A DNA stretch of 64,000 nucleotides from Helichrysum umbraculigerum. Its lineage: Eukaryota; Streptophyta; Magnoliopsida; Asterales; Asteraceae. This document shows, in pieces, positions 37,505 to 47,775 of this stretch. A model generated the notes under the pieces. That model searched no databases. It was not told where the DNA came from and worked only from the letters and a program-made list of their open reading frames with translations. Made by a program: the position numbers and the translations under genes. The stretch is from assembly GCA_949592205.1 (NCBI GenBank), contig CATIUR010000005.1:137599277-137663276 (forward strand), in the 5' to 3' direction. Position 1 is the first letter of the stretch; each line of letters opens with the position of its first letter.

Positions 37505-40500
37505 ATGCCGCCAAAGACAAGACCATACACCGATGCCCAGATTACCTCCCTTATAACCCAGGCTGTTACTGAAGCCTTGGCTCGGAATACTCCACCAAAT
37601 TCCTCGAGGAACAGCGATGCCGCTGAAACCACTACTGCTAAACCCTGTTCATACAAAGACTTTCAGAACTGCAAACCTCTAAACTTTGCAGGTACTGAGG
37701 GAGCTATCGGTCTAGTACGCTGGATCGAGAAAGTTGAGTCTGTATTTCTTATCTGCAACTGTGCGGAGGGAGATAAGGTTAAGTTCTCCGTTAGTACTTT
37801 TACTGACACCGCACTCACCTGGTGGAACACTTATGCCCAGACTGTGAGTGTTGCTACTGCTTACCAACTCCCGTGGGAGGAGTTGAAGAAGATGTTGAGG
37901 GGCGAGTATTGCCCCAGGGATGAATTGAAACAACTAGAAGTGGAATTCTGGAACCACAAGATGCAGGGTGATGACATCACCGGATACACCAACCGTTTCC
38001 ACCAACTGGCACTTCTGTGCCCAACCATGGTCGATCCTGAGTACAAGAGGATCGAGAAATTTGTTGATGGTCTTCCTGAGAGACTCCAAGACCTGATAAC
38101 TTCTTCCAAACCGGGTACTATTCAGAGCGCCATCCGTATGGCCCATGAACTAACGGCAAATTCTGTCCGCCGTGGCACAACTTCAACCCCATCTGCAAAC
38201 AGCAAACGCAAATGGGAGGGAAACCCCAACTCATCCAACCAAACCTCCAACAAAAAGCCTGAGTACCTTAAGGCTTATTCATCCGGAACCTCGGAGAAGA
38301 AAGGGTACAGCGGGAGCAGACCCTACTGTCCCAAATGCAACCGCCACCATGACGGTTCTTGCCCTTGCTCCAACTGCAAACGGTTCGGGCACCTAGCCAA
38401 GGATTGCCGAACCAACATTTCTACCCCCAACACCAATGCACCAAAGGCCTGCTTTGGGTGCGGAAATTCAGGGCACTTCAAGAAAGATTGCCCAAAGCTG
38501 AAAAACAACAACAACCCTGCTCGTGGTAGAGCATTCGTTATCAAGGCTGGGGAAGCCAGACAAGACCCGAATGTCGTGACGGGTACGTTCCTTCTCAACG
38601 ACCTTACTGCTTCTGTATTATTTGATACCGGTGCCGATAGAAGCTTCATTTCTGAGAAATTTAGCCCTTTACTTGATATAACTCCCACTGCCTTAGGTGC
38701 TAAATACATTGTAGAATTAGCTAACGGCAAACTGATTGAGACTGATAGCATCATACCCAACTGTACACTTAACCTCACGAACGAAACGTTTTCCATTGAT
38801 TTAATCCCTGTCGAGATCGGCAGCTTCGATATTATTGTCGGTATGGATTGGTTATCCAAGCACCGAGCTGAAATCATCTGTCATGACAAACTCGTTCGCA
38901 TACCTCTTGTCTCCGGTGGAACCTTAGTCCTACAAGGGGAGACCGGCAGACGGAATCTAAATATCGTATCTTGTCTGAAAACTAGAAAATATCTACGAAA
39001 AGGGTATCAAGCCATCCTCGCACATGTAACGGAGAAGAAGTCGGAGGAGAAGCGACTTGAGGATGTTCCGATCGTGCGGGATTTCCCGGAAGTCTTTCCT
39101 GAAGACTTGCCCGGACTTCCGCCACCTAGACAAGTTGAATTCCAAATCGAACTTGTGCCCGGAGCTGCACCCGTGGCACGAGCCCCTTACCGTTTAGCAC
39201 CATCCGAAATGCAGGAGTTGTCTAACCAACTACAGGAACTCCTGGACAGAGGATTCATTCGACCAAGTTCCTCACCTTGGGGAGCTCCGGTCTTATTCGT
39301 GAAAAAGAAAGATGGATCTTTCCGCATGTGTATCGATTACCGAGAGCTGAATAAGCTAACCATAAAGAATCGGTATCCACTTCCCAGAATCGATGACCTA
39401 TTTGACCAACTCCAGGGATCGAGTGTTTACTCAAAGATTGATCTACGGTCGGGTTATCATCAACTCCGAGTCCGTGACAATGATATCCCAAAGACAGCCT
39501 TCCGAACTCGATATGGGCATTACGAATTCCAAGTGATGCCATTCGGGTTGACCAACGCACCGGCCGTATTCATGGACCTTATGAATCGGGTGTGCAAACC
39601 ATATCTTGACAAATTCGTCATTGTGTTCATCGACGATATACTGATTTACTCGCGCAACGAGCAGGAACATGCTCAACATCTGAAAACCATTCTTGGACTT
39701 CTGAAACACGAAGAGTTATATGCCAAATTCTCTAAGTGTGAGTTCTGGATTCGAACCGTTCAATTCCTCGGGCACGTGATTGACAGCCAAGGAATTCATG
39801 TTGATCCCGCCAAGATTGAAGCAATCAAGGGCTGGGAGTCACCGACCACTCCAACCGAAGTGAGACAATTCTTAGGTCTTGCTGGTTATTACCGCCGATT
39901 CATCGAAAACTTTTCAAGAATAGCTGTTCCCCTAACCACACTGACTCAGAAAGATAAGAAGTTCGATTGGACTGATAAACAAGAGTCAGCTTTCCAACTA
40001 TTGAAAAACAAACTTTGCAGTGCACCGATCTTGTCCTTACCCGAAGGCACCGACGATTTCGTAGTTTACTGCGATGCCTCACACCAAGGACTTGGTTGTG
40101 TGTTGATGCAACGAGAAAAAGTCATTGCCTATGCCTCCCGACAACTAAAAATTCACGAGAAAAACTATACGACCCACGACCTCGAGTTAGGTGCTGTGGT
40201 CTTCGCATTGAAAATCTGGAGACATTATCTCTATGGTACGAAAAGCACTATCTTTACCGATCACAAAAGTCTCCAACACATATTCGATCAGAAAGATCTA
40301 AACATGAGACAACGTCGCTGGGTTGAGTTGCTTAGTGACTACGACTGCGAGATCAAATACCATCCGGGCAAGGCTAACGTAGTTGCCGATGCCTTAAGCC
40401 GAAAAGAACGAGTGAAACCCCTTCGAGTCCGAGCACTTTCTATGACAATTCTTAACGAGCTCCCTGCTCAAATCCTTACCGCTCAACTTGAAGCACTCAA

Positions 40501-41914
40501 CGATGAAAACTTAAAAAATGAAGCCTTGCGAGGCTTGGATAAACAATTCGAAATCAAACCCGATGGAACTCGATACTTCTCTAACCGGGTGTGGTTACCC
40601 AAATTCGGAAACTTGCGAGATTTGGTGATGGCTGAAGCTCACAAATCTCGATACTCTATACATCCTGGTTCTGATAAGATGTATCATGACGTCAAAGGGT
40701 TGTATTGGTGGCCTAACATGAAAGCTGACATCGCCTTGTACGTCAGTAAATGCCTAACCTGTTCCAAAGTCAAGGCCGAACACCAAAGACCCTCGGGGTT
40801 GCTCCAACAACCTGAAATTCCTCAATGGAAATGGGAACAGATTTCCATGGACTTCATTACCAAACTACCGAAAACTTCGAGTGGTTGCGATACCATTTGG
40901 GTGATCGTGGATCGTCTCACGAAATCTGCTCACTTTCTGGCCATCAAGGAAACCGACAAGATGGAGCGTCTGACTCGCATCTATGTCAAAGAAATCATCT
41001 CGCGACACGGTGTACCTATCTCGATCATCTCGGATAGGGACAGCCGTTTTACTTCTAACTTTTGGCAATCATTACAGAAATCTCTTGGTACTCGTCTGGA
41101 TATGAGTACTGCTTATCACCCGCAAACCGATGGCCAAAGCGAGCGAACTATTCAAACACTGGAGGATATGCTACGAGCCTGCGTAGTTGACTTCGGTACT
41201 TCTTGGGAAAATCACTTACCGTTGTGCGAGTTTTCGTACAACAACAGTTACCATACCAGCATAAAAGCTGCACCCTTCGAGGCACTTTACGGGCGTAAAT
41301 GCCGATCACCTATCTGTTGGACTGAGTTAGGAGATTCCCAACTCACGGGTCCAGAAATCATTCAGGAAACTACTGAGAAAATCATCGGTATTCAAAACCG
41401 GCTGAAAGCCGCACGTGATCGTCAGAAAAGCTATGCTGACGTGAGACGCAAACACCTTGAGTTCCAGGTAGGGGACAAGGTACTTCTCAAAGTGGCACCG
41501 TGGAAGGGTGTCATTCGATTCGGAAAGCGAGGCAAACTAAATCCTAGGTACATCGGACCATTCGAAATCCTGGAAAGGATTGGTCCAGTGGCATACCGCC
41601 TGCAACTTCCTGCTGAACTTAGCAGCGTACACAACACATTCCACATTTCTAACTTGAAGAAATGCCTGTCTGACGAGACACTGATTATACCGCTCGACGA
41701 AATTCAAATCGATGATAAACTTCATTTTGTCGAGGAACCTATGGAAATCATGGACCGTGAGGTCAAACGATTGAAACAGAGTCGTATTCCCATCGTAAAG
41801 GTCAGGTGGAATTCTAGGCGCGGCCCTGAGTTCACCTGGGAACGGGAAGACCAAATACGACAGAAATATCCACATCTCTTCCCAGTTAACGCACCGTCCG
41901 TGCACTCAAGCTAA
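37505..41914 (+). CDS. Gag-pol polyprotein of the Tekay-type element
   Basis: One uninterrupted frame of 1469 residues encodes all proteins for particle assembly, reverse transcription and integration. Approximate domains: gag 1-270; two CCHC zinc knuckles (CSNCKRFGHLAKDC near 288-301 and CFGCGNSGHFKKDC near 315-328); aspartic protease with LFDTGADRSF near 371-380; reverse transcriptase about 520-760 with FIDDIL near 707; RNase H about 850-970 with YCDAS, TDHKSL and ADALSR; integrase HHCC region about 1045-1090, then the catalytic Asp in SMDF near 1118, Asp in SDRDSRF near 1180 and Glu in GQSERTIQTLED near 1216. A GPY/F-like module (RYIGPFEILERIGPVAYRL) follows, then a C-terminal chromodomain (EPMEIMDREVKRLK to YPHLF). 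No stop or frameshift is seen. It starts at the first ATG of the frame, after the extra ORF. Confidence 0.96.
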   Translation: MPPKTRPYTDAQITSLITQAVTEALARNTPPNSSRNSDAAETTTAKPCSYKDFQNCKPLNFAGTEGAIGLVRWIEKVESVFLICNCAEGDKVKFSVSTFTDTALTWWNTYAQTVSVATAYQLPWEELKKMLRGEYCPRDELKQLEVEFWNHKMQGDDITGYTNRFHQLALLCPTMVDPEYKRIEKFVDGLPERLQDLITSSKPGTIQSAIRMAHELTANSVRRGTTSTPSANSKRKWEGNPNSSNQTSNKKPEYLKAYSSGTSEKKGYSGSRPYCPKCNRHHDGSCPCSNCKRFGHLAKDCRTNISTPNTNAPKACFGCGNSGHFKKDCPKLKNNNNPARGRAFVIKAGEARQDPNVVTGTFLLNDLTASVLFDTGADRSFISEKFSPLLDITPTALGAKYIVELANGKLIETDSIIPNCTLNLTNETFSIDLIPVEIGSFDIIVGMDWLSKHRAEIICHDKLVRIPLVSGGTLVLQGETGRRNLNIVSCLKTRKYLRKGYQAILAHVTEKKSEEKRLEDVPIVRDFPEVFPEDLPGLPPPRQVEFQIELVPGAAPVARAPYRLAPSEMQELSNQLQELLDRGFIRPSSSPWGAPVLFVKKKDGSFRMCIDYRELNKLTIKNRYPLPRIDDLFDQLQGSSVYSKIDLRSGYHQLRVRDNDIPKTAFRTRYGHYEFQVMPFGLTNAPAVFMDLMNRVCKPYLDKFVIVFIDDILIYSRNEQEHAQHLKTILGLLKHEELYAKFSKCEFWIRTVQFLGHVIDSQGIHVDPAKIEAIKGWESPTTPTEVRQFLGLAGYYRRFIENFSRIAVPLTTLTQKDKKFDWTDKQESAFQLLKNKLCSAPILSLPEGTDDFVVYCDASHQGLGCVLMQREKVIAYASRQLKIHEKNYTTHDLELGAVVFALKIWRHYLYGTKSTIFTDHKSLQHIFDQKDLNMRQRRWVELLSDYDCEIKYHPGKANVVADALSRKERVKPLRVRALSMTILNELPAQILTAQLEALNDENLKNEALRGLDKQFEIKPDGTRYFSNRVWLPKFGNLRDLVMAEAHKSRYSIHPGSDKMYHDVKGLYWWPNMKADIALYVSKCLTCSKVKAEHQRPSGLLQQPEIPQWKWEQISMDFITKLPKTSSGCDTIWVIVDRLTKSAHFLAIKETDKMERLTRIYVKEIISRHGVPISIISDRDSRFTSNFWQSLQKSLGTRLDMSTAYHPQTDGQSERTIQTLEDMLRACVVDFGTSWENHLPLCEFSYNNSYHTSIKAAPFEALYGRKCRSPICWTELGDSQLTGPEIIQETTEKIIGIQNRLKAARDRQKSYADVRRKHLEFQVGDKVLLKVAPWKGVIRFGKRGKLNPRYIGPFEILERIGPVAYRLQLPAELSSVHNTFHISNLKKCLSDETLIIPLDEIQIDDKLHFVEEPMEIMDREVKRLKQSRIPIVKVRWNSRRGPEFTWEREDQIRQKYPHLFPVNAPSVHSS

Positions 41915-41934
41915 TTTCGGGACGAAATTTCTTT

Positions 41935-41947
41935 AACAAGGGGAGAA
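41935..41947 (+). other. Polypurine tract of the Tekay element
   Basis: AACAAGGGGAGAA lies directly before the 3' LTR and would prime plus-strand synthesis. The preceding TTCGGGACGAAATTTCTTTA block also occurs, slightly altered, before the polypurine tracts of the tandem non-coding element. Confidence 0.85.
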
Positions 41948-44303
41948 TGTAACACCTGCATAATTAGGATAATTAATTATGCCAAATTGTTTGTAACTAG
42001 TTGTAATTAGTATGTAATAGGACTAATTACAGGCTCTATTTGTATATATATATAAGGTGATTTATATATATGTGTGTGTACTTATGCGATTTGGATAAAT
42101 CGTGCGAATTAACCGGACGGAGTCCGACATAGTTTACTTGGACGTTGGTGACAGAAATTTACTTAAATAATGAGAACGTATTTTGTTATATTAAATACGC
42201 AATTGAACGAACACTATTTATATATTATCGCGACGACATTTTAAATAATGCAACAAAACGTATTAAACGCGAATTAATAATTTAAATACTTCGACAAATG
42301 TTTTATTATTAATTTCAAAGTATTTTTATTTAAATATTCCAGTTACATTTTAAAATATAACGGTTTGGTTAAAATACTAAAAACAAAGGATTAAACGATT
42401 AGGACACGGTGTAAACACTGAGTTTTAGGGAGCGTTTTCCCCTCCCTCCCCCTTTGGATCAGCCAACCCCAACCAACCCCTCCTCCCATTCTTTCATTTT
42501 CACCATTTCAAACACACACACATCTTCCAAACACTCTCAACCAAATCCACACCAAATTTTCAGAATACAAACCGACCCACAAAAATTACATATTCGGAAT
42601 CACCAACAAGAGTGGAACAAGAATATCAAGATCGTTTTCATCATCTCATCCTCCATTTAGCTCGATTTGCAAAAGTAAGAAATTTCTAAAACCTTAGATC
42701 TATTCAATTTGGTGTAGTGTTTTGATGTTTTGAAGTGTACACAACATAGATATAACCTAATACATGAAGAATACACGATTTTATAGCTCAAAAATGGGTT
42801 AGATTTGCGTTTTTGGTCGGAAAATCACAAAACCCGAAAGTTTCTGGACTGATGTTCATCTTTGCGACACAACGTTTGTGTCGCATACTATGTCGCATAA
42901 ACCATGTTGTGTCGCATTTTATGTCGTACTCTGTGTCGTACCTTTGTGTCGTAAACATTATACGACACAACCCTTATGTCGCTATTGATTTAGCATCGCA
43001 AGCTTTTGCGACACAATCACTGTGTCGCAGAGATCTTGTGTCGCATCCTTCATGCGACACAACCCTTGTGTCGCATATAAACCCTTGTGTCGCATATTAT
43101 GTCGCAGAAAACAGAAAACTTGGAAATTTTAAAGGATTTTCACTAAAGGATTTTTACTGTAGCAGTACTGTAGCAAATCTACTGTAGCAAAGTCAACATT
43201 TTAGAATTTTTGCTACAAACCGTCACCAACGGGCCAAACATGTTTTCCAACAAACAAACAATTACAAACATACGGACAAACACTGGATATACTAGTTGTG
43301 TACAACTAAACGAAACGTCTCGTGAGACGCATACTTACATAACTTCATATGATTAGGCATTTGAAGGTTACGGGTTCAGAGAACCTACTTGCTTTACTTA
43401 CTACTTGCTAATTGCAACTGATTACTACAAGACTCAGGTGAGTCTTACGGCCCCACTTTTACTGTTTTATCTTATTGGGGGAGATACATGCTACTACTTT
43501 TCCTTGAACACAAGTACTAAACTGTTTACTATACCAAACGGAATTGCATGAGTTTACTTACAAACAGAAGTCTCTCCATCATATATAGTTAGTTATGGAC
43601 TTAAGCGCGAACACTAGTTAATGGATCCATTAGGGAAATGACCCTCCCCACCCGGGGCAGTAGCGCTGCCACGTACTGATTTACACGTAGAAACGGGTGA
43701 CTAATTATTCGTTACTGATGCTTGCTCATTTACGAGCATGTCACGGGAGCAAAGTTATTACTTACGGGTTAAGCTTCGATTATGAGCCTCATGGCAACGG
43801 TATAAACTTACTTACTTACATTTGCGGGATTGCAAATACTGGTTTACGATTTCTGGATTGAAATTGCTGATTTTACACCTACGGGCATTACTGATGAAAG
43901 CTCGTGTTCAAAGCTGATATTATTTACAAACCTGTGAGATTCACCAACCTTTTGGTTGACACTTTTTAGCATGTTTTCTCAGGTACCCGGATGGAGTAGG
44001 ATTACTCCAGGACTTTAGCTAGAGTCGCATGATTTCAACACAACTGCATTTACGGAGATTCTTAGCATTATCTTTTGTATATTACGATTATGTAATAGAA
44101 TCTCCCGCTATACGCGTGGACTCTAGGGGAAACTACATTTTGTATACGAAAACACTAAGTTTTCAAACATCATATCTATGGAATGTAACTAATTTACAAA
44201 CGTTGCATATAGATGTCGTTTGCTTTATCTTTGTGCTGTGATATTTGATTAGTAACACCCCAAACTATGCTTCCGCAAAACAGTGAATTTCGGGGGTGTT
44301 ACA
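41948..44303 (+). repeat. 3' LTR of the Tekay element
   Basis: 2356 bp, starting TGTAACACC and ending GGTGTTACA, followed by the target duplication GTGTT. It contains a C-rich leader-like stretch (about 42430-42660), a plausible splice donor (GCAAAAGTAAGAAAT near 42668-42682) and a TGTGTCGCA motif array (42861-43107). Confidence 0.92.
42861..43107. repeat. Array of TGTGTCGCA/TGCGACACA motifs
   Basis: About 16 copies of TGTGTCGCA, ATGTCGCA, TGTGTCGTA or the inverted TGCGACACA occur in 247 bp at irregular spacing. Both orientations are mixed, so a transcript could form several alternative stems. The array begins about 910 bp from the LTR start. Confidence 0.9.
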
Positions 44304-45111
44304 GTGTTGGAAGAGAATTATGCCAAAATTTTACACCATTTTAGAGTCTTCCCAACCGTGGTTGAACCACTTTCAAACCACTTCTGACACATCAGCGCCA
44401 CATCAGCTTTCCACCAACTGATTCAAAACTGATTCAAAAGTGATTCCCCAATGCCAACAGTTTAACCACTTCCAAACCACTTTCAAACCACTTTATTTTC
44501 ATTTTAATTATTTAATACAAACCAAATTAAAATAAAACATATTTCATTAAATTAAAATAAAACATTACATAAAATAAAAATAAAACATTACTTTTCCTAA
44601 AAAAAAAATACAATAATTAAAACACACATTACTTTCCTAAAAAAAAAAAGGAAAATTAAAACACACTAAAATAAAAATACAATAATTGAAACACACTAAA
44701 TTAATCTATTCGGATCCGGATTCTTCGTCGTCTGCTTTGGCTTCTTCTTCCTCGTCGTTCGGATCGGTTGCACGTGGCGGAAACATTTTTTCGTACTCTT
44801 CCACCACATTCGCGCGAGCGTTTTGAAGCAACTCTTTTTCTTTTTTATTTTTCTTTTTTTGAAATGATAAAAATTTCAAGGCTTTGAAGGCTAATTTTTT
44901 AGTCGAATTTTCCTTGATGGTGTGAATTGCATCGGTTTGCGCGAACGCGCTCTTTTTAACCTCTATATATACATCGGATTTTTCGGTTGATGCGCGGGAT
45001 GAAGATGTAGCCGCGTCTGATGAAGATGATTTTTTGAGAGCTTTTCTACCCAGTGGACGACGAAGGGGGTCCGGCCGAAATAAATTGTGCAAATTAGCCT
45101 CAAGGGTGGAG

Positions 45112-47775
45112 TGTCGCACCCCCAAATTATGATGCGGAAGCGGGTCGATTCGGGGCGTTACTAATCAATACACAAAGCACCAGATTACATAATGAACGAC
45201 CACTACATGCGTCGTTTACAAATACATTGATAAAATAAAGGTTTTACACCGTTATAATATAGTTTACAAAAGCCCTTGAGTTCAAATGATAGAGATTCTA
45301 TGGCATAACTAAATTATACAAAATATAGTAATGCATGACAATCTCTTGATGTCTGTATGCGACTCGAACTAATGGGCATCCTAAATGGCAGTCCTACTGC
45401 TGCTGAGAACCTGAGAATACATGCTAAAAGGTCAGCTATAAAGCTGGTGAGCTCACAGGTTTAATGATAAGATATGATGTATGAACCACAAGATTTAATA
45501 ATGATGTTTGAAATTAATCAAATATAATGTATATATAGCCATGAGCACATAATCTGAGCTTAACTGAGATGTCAGGATCACAATTAAGTGCCTGAGCGAG
45601 GGTGCCTCTATGCGTATGCCTAATCAACATACGTATGAACAAATGATAATGCGTCCGTTTTGACCAGTCAGTGCTTGCTGACCCGGACGGGGATGGTCAG
45701 TCCCATATGGATCCATACACTAACATTCACGCTACAAAGTATTACCAAACTATGCTATGAGGACTTAAAATGATTAGATGATTTACTCATGTAATATATA
45801 GCGATGTTTTGATACTTGTGTTCAGATGTAAAACAAAATGAGCATGTATCTCACCCCTAGGTAAAAGCATTTAAAAAGGGGCTATGAGACTCACCTGAGC
45901 CTAATGAATTGTTAGCCAACAATTATAATGATTCACAATGATTTGATGTCGTTACAATGACTGAACCTGCAGGGCGTCTTAGACGCGCAAGGTTTTGATA
46001 ATGATTAGTTATTGAACCTGCCGGGCGTATTAAACGCGCAAGGTTTTGATTGATTAGATGACACAACGGACCATCTATGCTAGTTGTTCCCTCAACTAGT
46101 TATGCCCAAATACTTTGGTTAATGTTTATGTTTGAAATTGTGAAAATGTGTACGGGTCGTTGGTGATTGATTGAAATAATAAATCTTCAATTATTATTAC
46201 TACTTTCATTTGTTGTGAACTTATAAAAGCATATTTGAAGTGTTTAAATGTTGTATCGTATAAGTATGAAATATGTCGCGATGTCTGACACTTAGTGTAA
46301 ACCTTTAGTTTTAAGTTTATGGAAAAACGGAGGTCCGAAAACTAAAATATGCCATTTTCGACCCCTAGATGACTCCGGATGGCCTAAAACTGACTATGCT
46401 AAGGTACTTAGCCTTGACCATTGGGTTGTTTTTGAATGACCGTGCGAATTTGAGTCCAATCCGTTACAATAAATTTTTCATCGAGAAGCTACCCTGAAAC
46501 ATGTTGTGAAATTGTCGACGTTTTCGAAAAAATATTTCTTCTGTTTTAGCTAATATCCGCCGAATCAGTTTAGTGATCCGCCGGATCATGAAATATAACG
46601 GGGGATCCGCCGGATCATGTGTTGATCCGCCGGATTGAGTGTGTTTGGTTTGGATCCGCCGGATCCTTGGAGTGATCCGCCGGATCGGGTCGATTTTGAA
46701 GGGTGATCCGCCGGATCCTACTTAGATCCGCCGGATCCGCATGAACTGCAGATAGATCCGCCGGATCCCCTCTAGATCCGCCGGATCCTGGTTCAAAAAC
46801 AGGGTCTGTTCGTGCAACAATTTAATCACAGCAAAATGGGTTCGATTTGGGGACATAATCAGTTTGTAGAACATCCTAGCATGTTAATATATGTAATTTA
46901 AACACAAAAACTTAAAGAAAAAGTGGACGATTACTCACGTATTAAAATGGAACCGAAAATGGAATTTGATGATGATGATGATGATGAAGATGATCACGAT
47001 GATGATGATGATTCCAGCTGATGATGATGATAATCTTGTTGTTGTTAATTGTTATTGTTGTTGTTGTTTTTGAAAATGAAAGAGACCGAGAGAGATTGAG
47101 AATGAAATGGAATGAGGGAGTAAGGGTGCGGTTTGGTTGGTTAATGCCCAGCTCCAATAATTGGAGTTGGGTGGCTCCAATGCGAAGTACAAAATACCCG
47201 TGTTTTTGTACCCGATCGAAAAGTAGTATAATGTTTTAAATTTATAAATATCTAAATACGAAATCGTACGTATTTTAATCGAAGCATTTTAATAAAAATA
47301 CTTTTAATGAGATATAACAATATATCTTTGTTTTATGTTTCTGAGACGGACACGATTTAAAGGGTTTCGTCGCGTTTGAGTAAAATGTTATAAAACGAAA
47401 TATGTTTCATTTTATCTAAGGTAAATAATAATTACTATTCTCAATAATAATACATTATTTATAAGTTTTTGTCGCGAACGTTTTACGTTTGTACGATACG
47501 AATACTTTATATATTATCAAAATAATATATAATAAATAATGAGTTGTATTAAATAATAACTTCTATATTACTTAATATTGTTTTCACCAACGCCATATAA
47601 AGGAATCGGAATTTGGCCGATTTGAAAATGAACGATTAAATATAATCGTGAACTGATATATATTCAACAATATATATATATTGATACATACAATTAGCCT
47701 AATACTTAGCACTAATTACATGTATTTCTAAATGATTAGGAGCTAAAAACTAGTCCTAATTTGACGGGTGTCACA
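45112..47775 (-). mobile_element. Solo LTR of a Tekay-related element
   Basis: 2664 bp read on the minus strand, starting TGTGACACC and ending GGGTGCGACA, with target duplication TGGAG (45107-45111 and 47776-47780). Its end region is clearly related to the Tekay LTR end at 44180-44303 (shared GATGCGGAAGC/CTATGCTTCCGC-type and GTTACTAATCAA blocks) but well diverged. No internal sequence remains, so it arose by recombination between the two LTRs. It contains the palindromic motif array at 46553-46790 and a (GAT)n tract near 46967-47012. Confidence 0.88.
46553..46790. repeat. Array of GATCCGCCGGATC palindromes
   Basis: Nine copies of the 13-bp near-perfect palindrome GATCCGCCGGATC, plus one degenerate copy at the left end, occur in 238 bp at variable spacing. 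Each unit can fold on itself. The array begins about 985 bp from the LTR's 5' end, nearly the same place as the different motif array in the Tekay LTR. Confidence 0.92.

Larger units (their letters stand above)
36183..44303 (+). mobile_element. Tekay-type Ty3/gypsy chromovirus with aberrant 5' end
   Basis: The element has a GTGTT target duplication (36178-36182 and 44304-44308), an initiator-Met primer site, an extra ORF, an intact gag-pol frame, a polypurine tract and a complete 2356-bp 3' LTR. The C-terminal chromodomain ending KYPHLF and the domain order RT-RNaseH-IN-chromodomain point to the Tekay/Del clade. The 5' LTR is missing its U3 and most of its length. In its place are an inverted copy of the LTR end (36183-36310) and the last 95 bp of the LTR in normal orientation (36307-36401). 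It should therefore lack its own upstream promoter. The intact frame and the identical 95-bp segment indicate a recent insertion. Confidence 0.93.

Noticed and set aside
41537..41905. 122-codon antisense ORF and other antisense frames under gag-pol
   Set aside because: These shadow frames opposite a long real ORF have no independent support.
42861..43107. CRISPR-like array
   Set aside because: Motifs are short, in both orientations and irregularly spaced, and they lie in a plant LTR. No CRISPR array is expected or seen.
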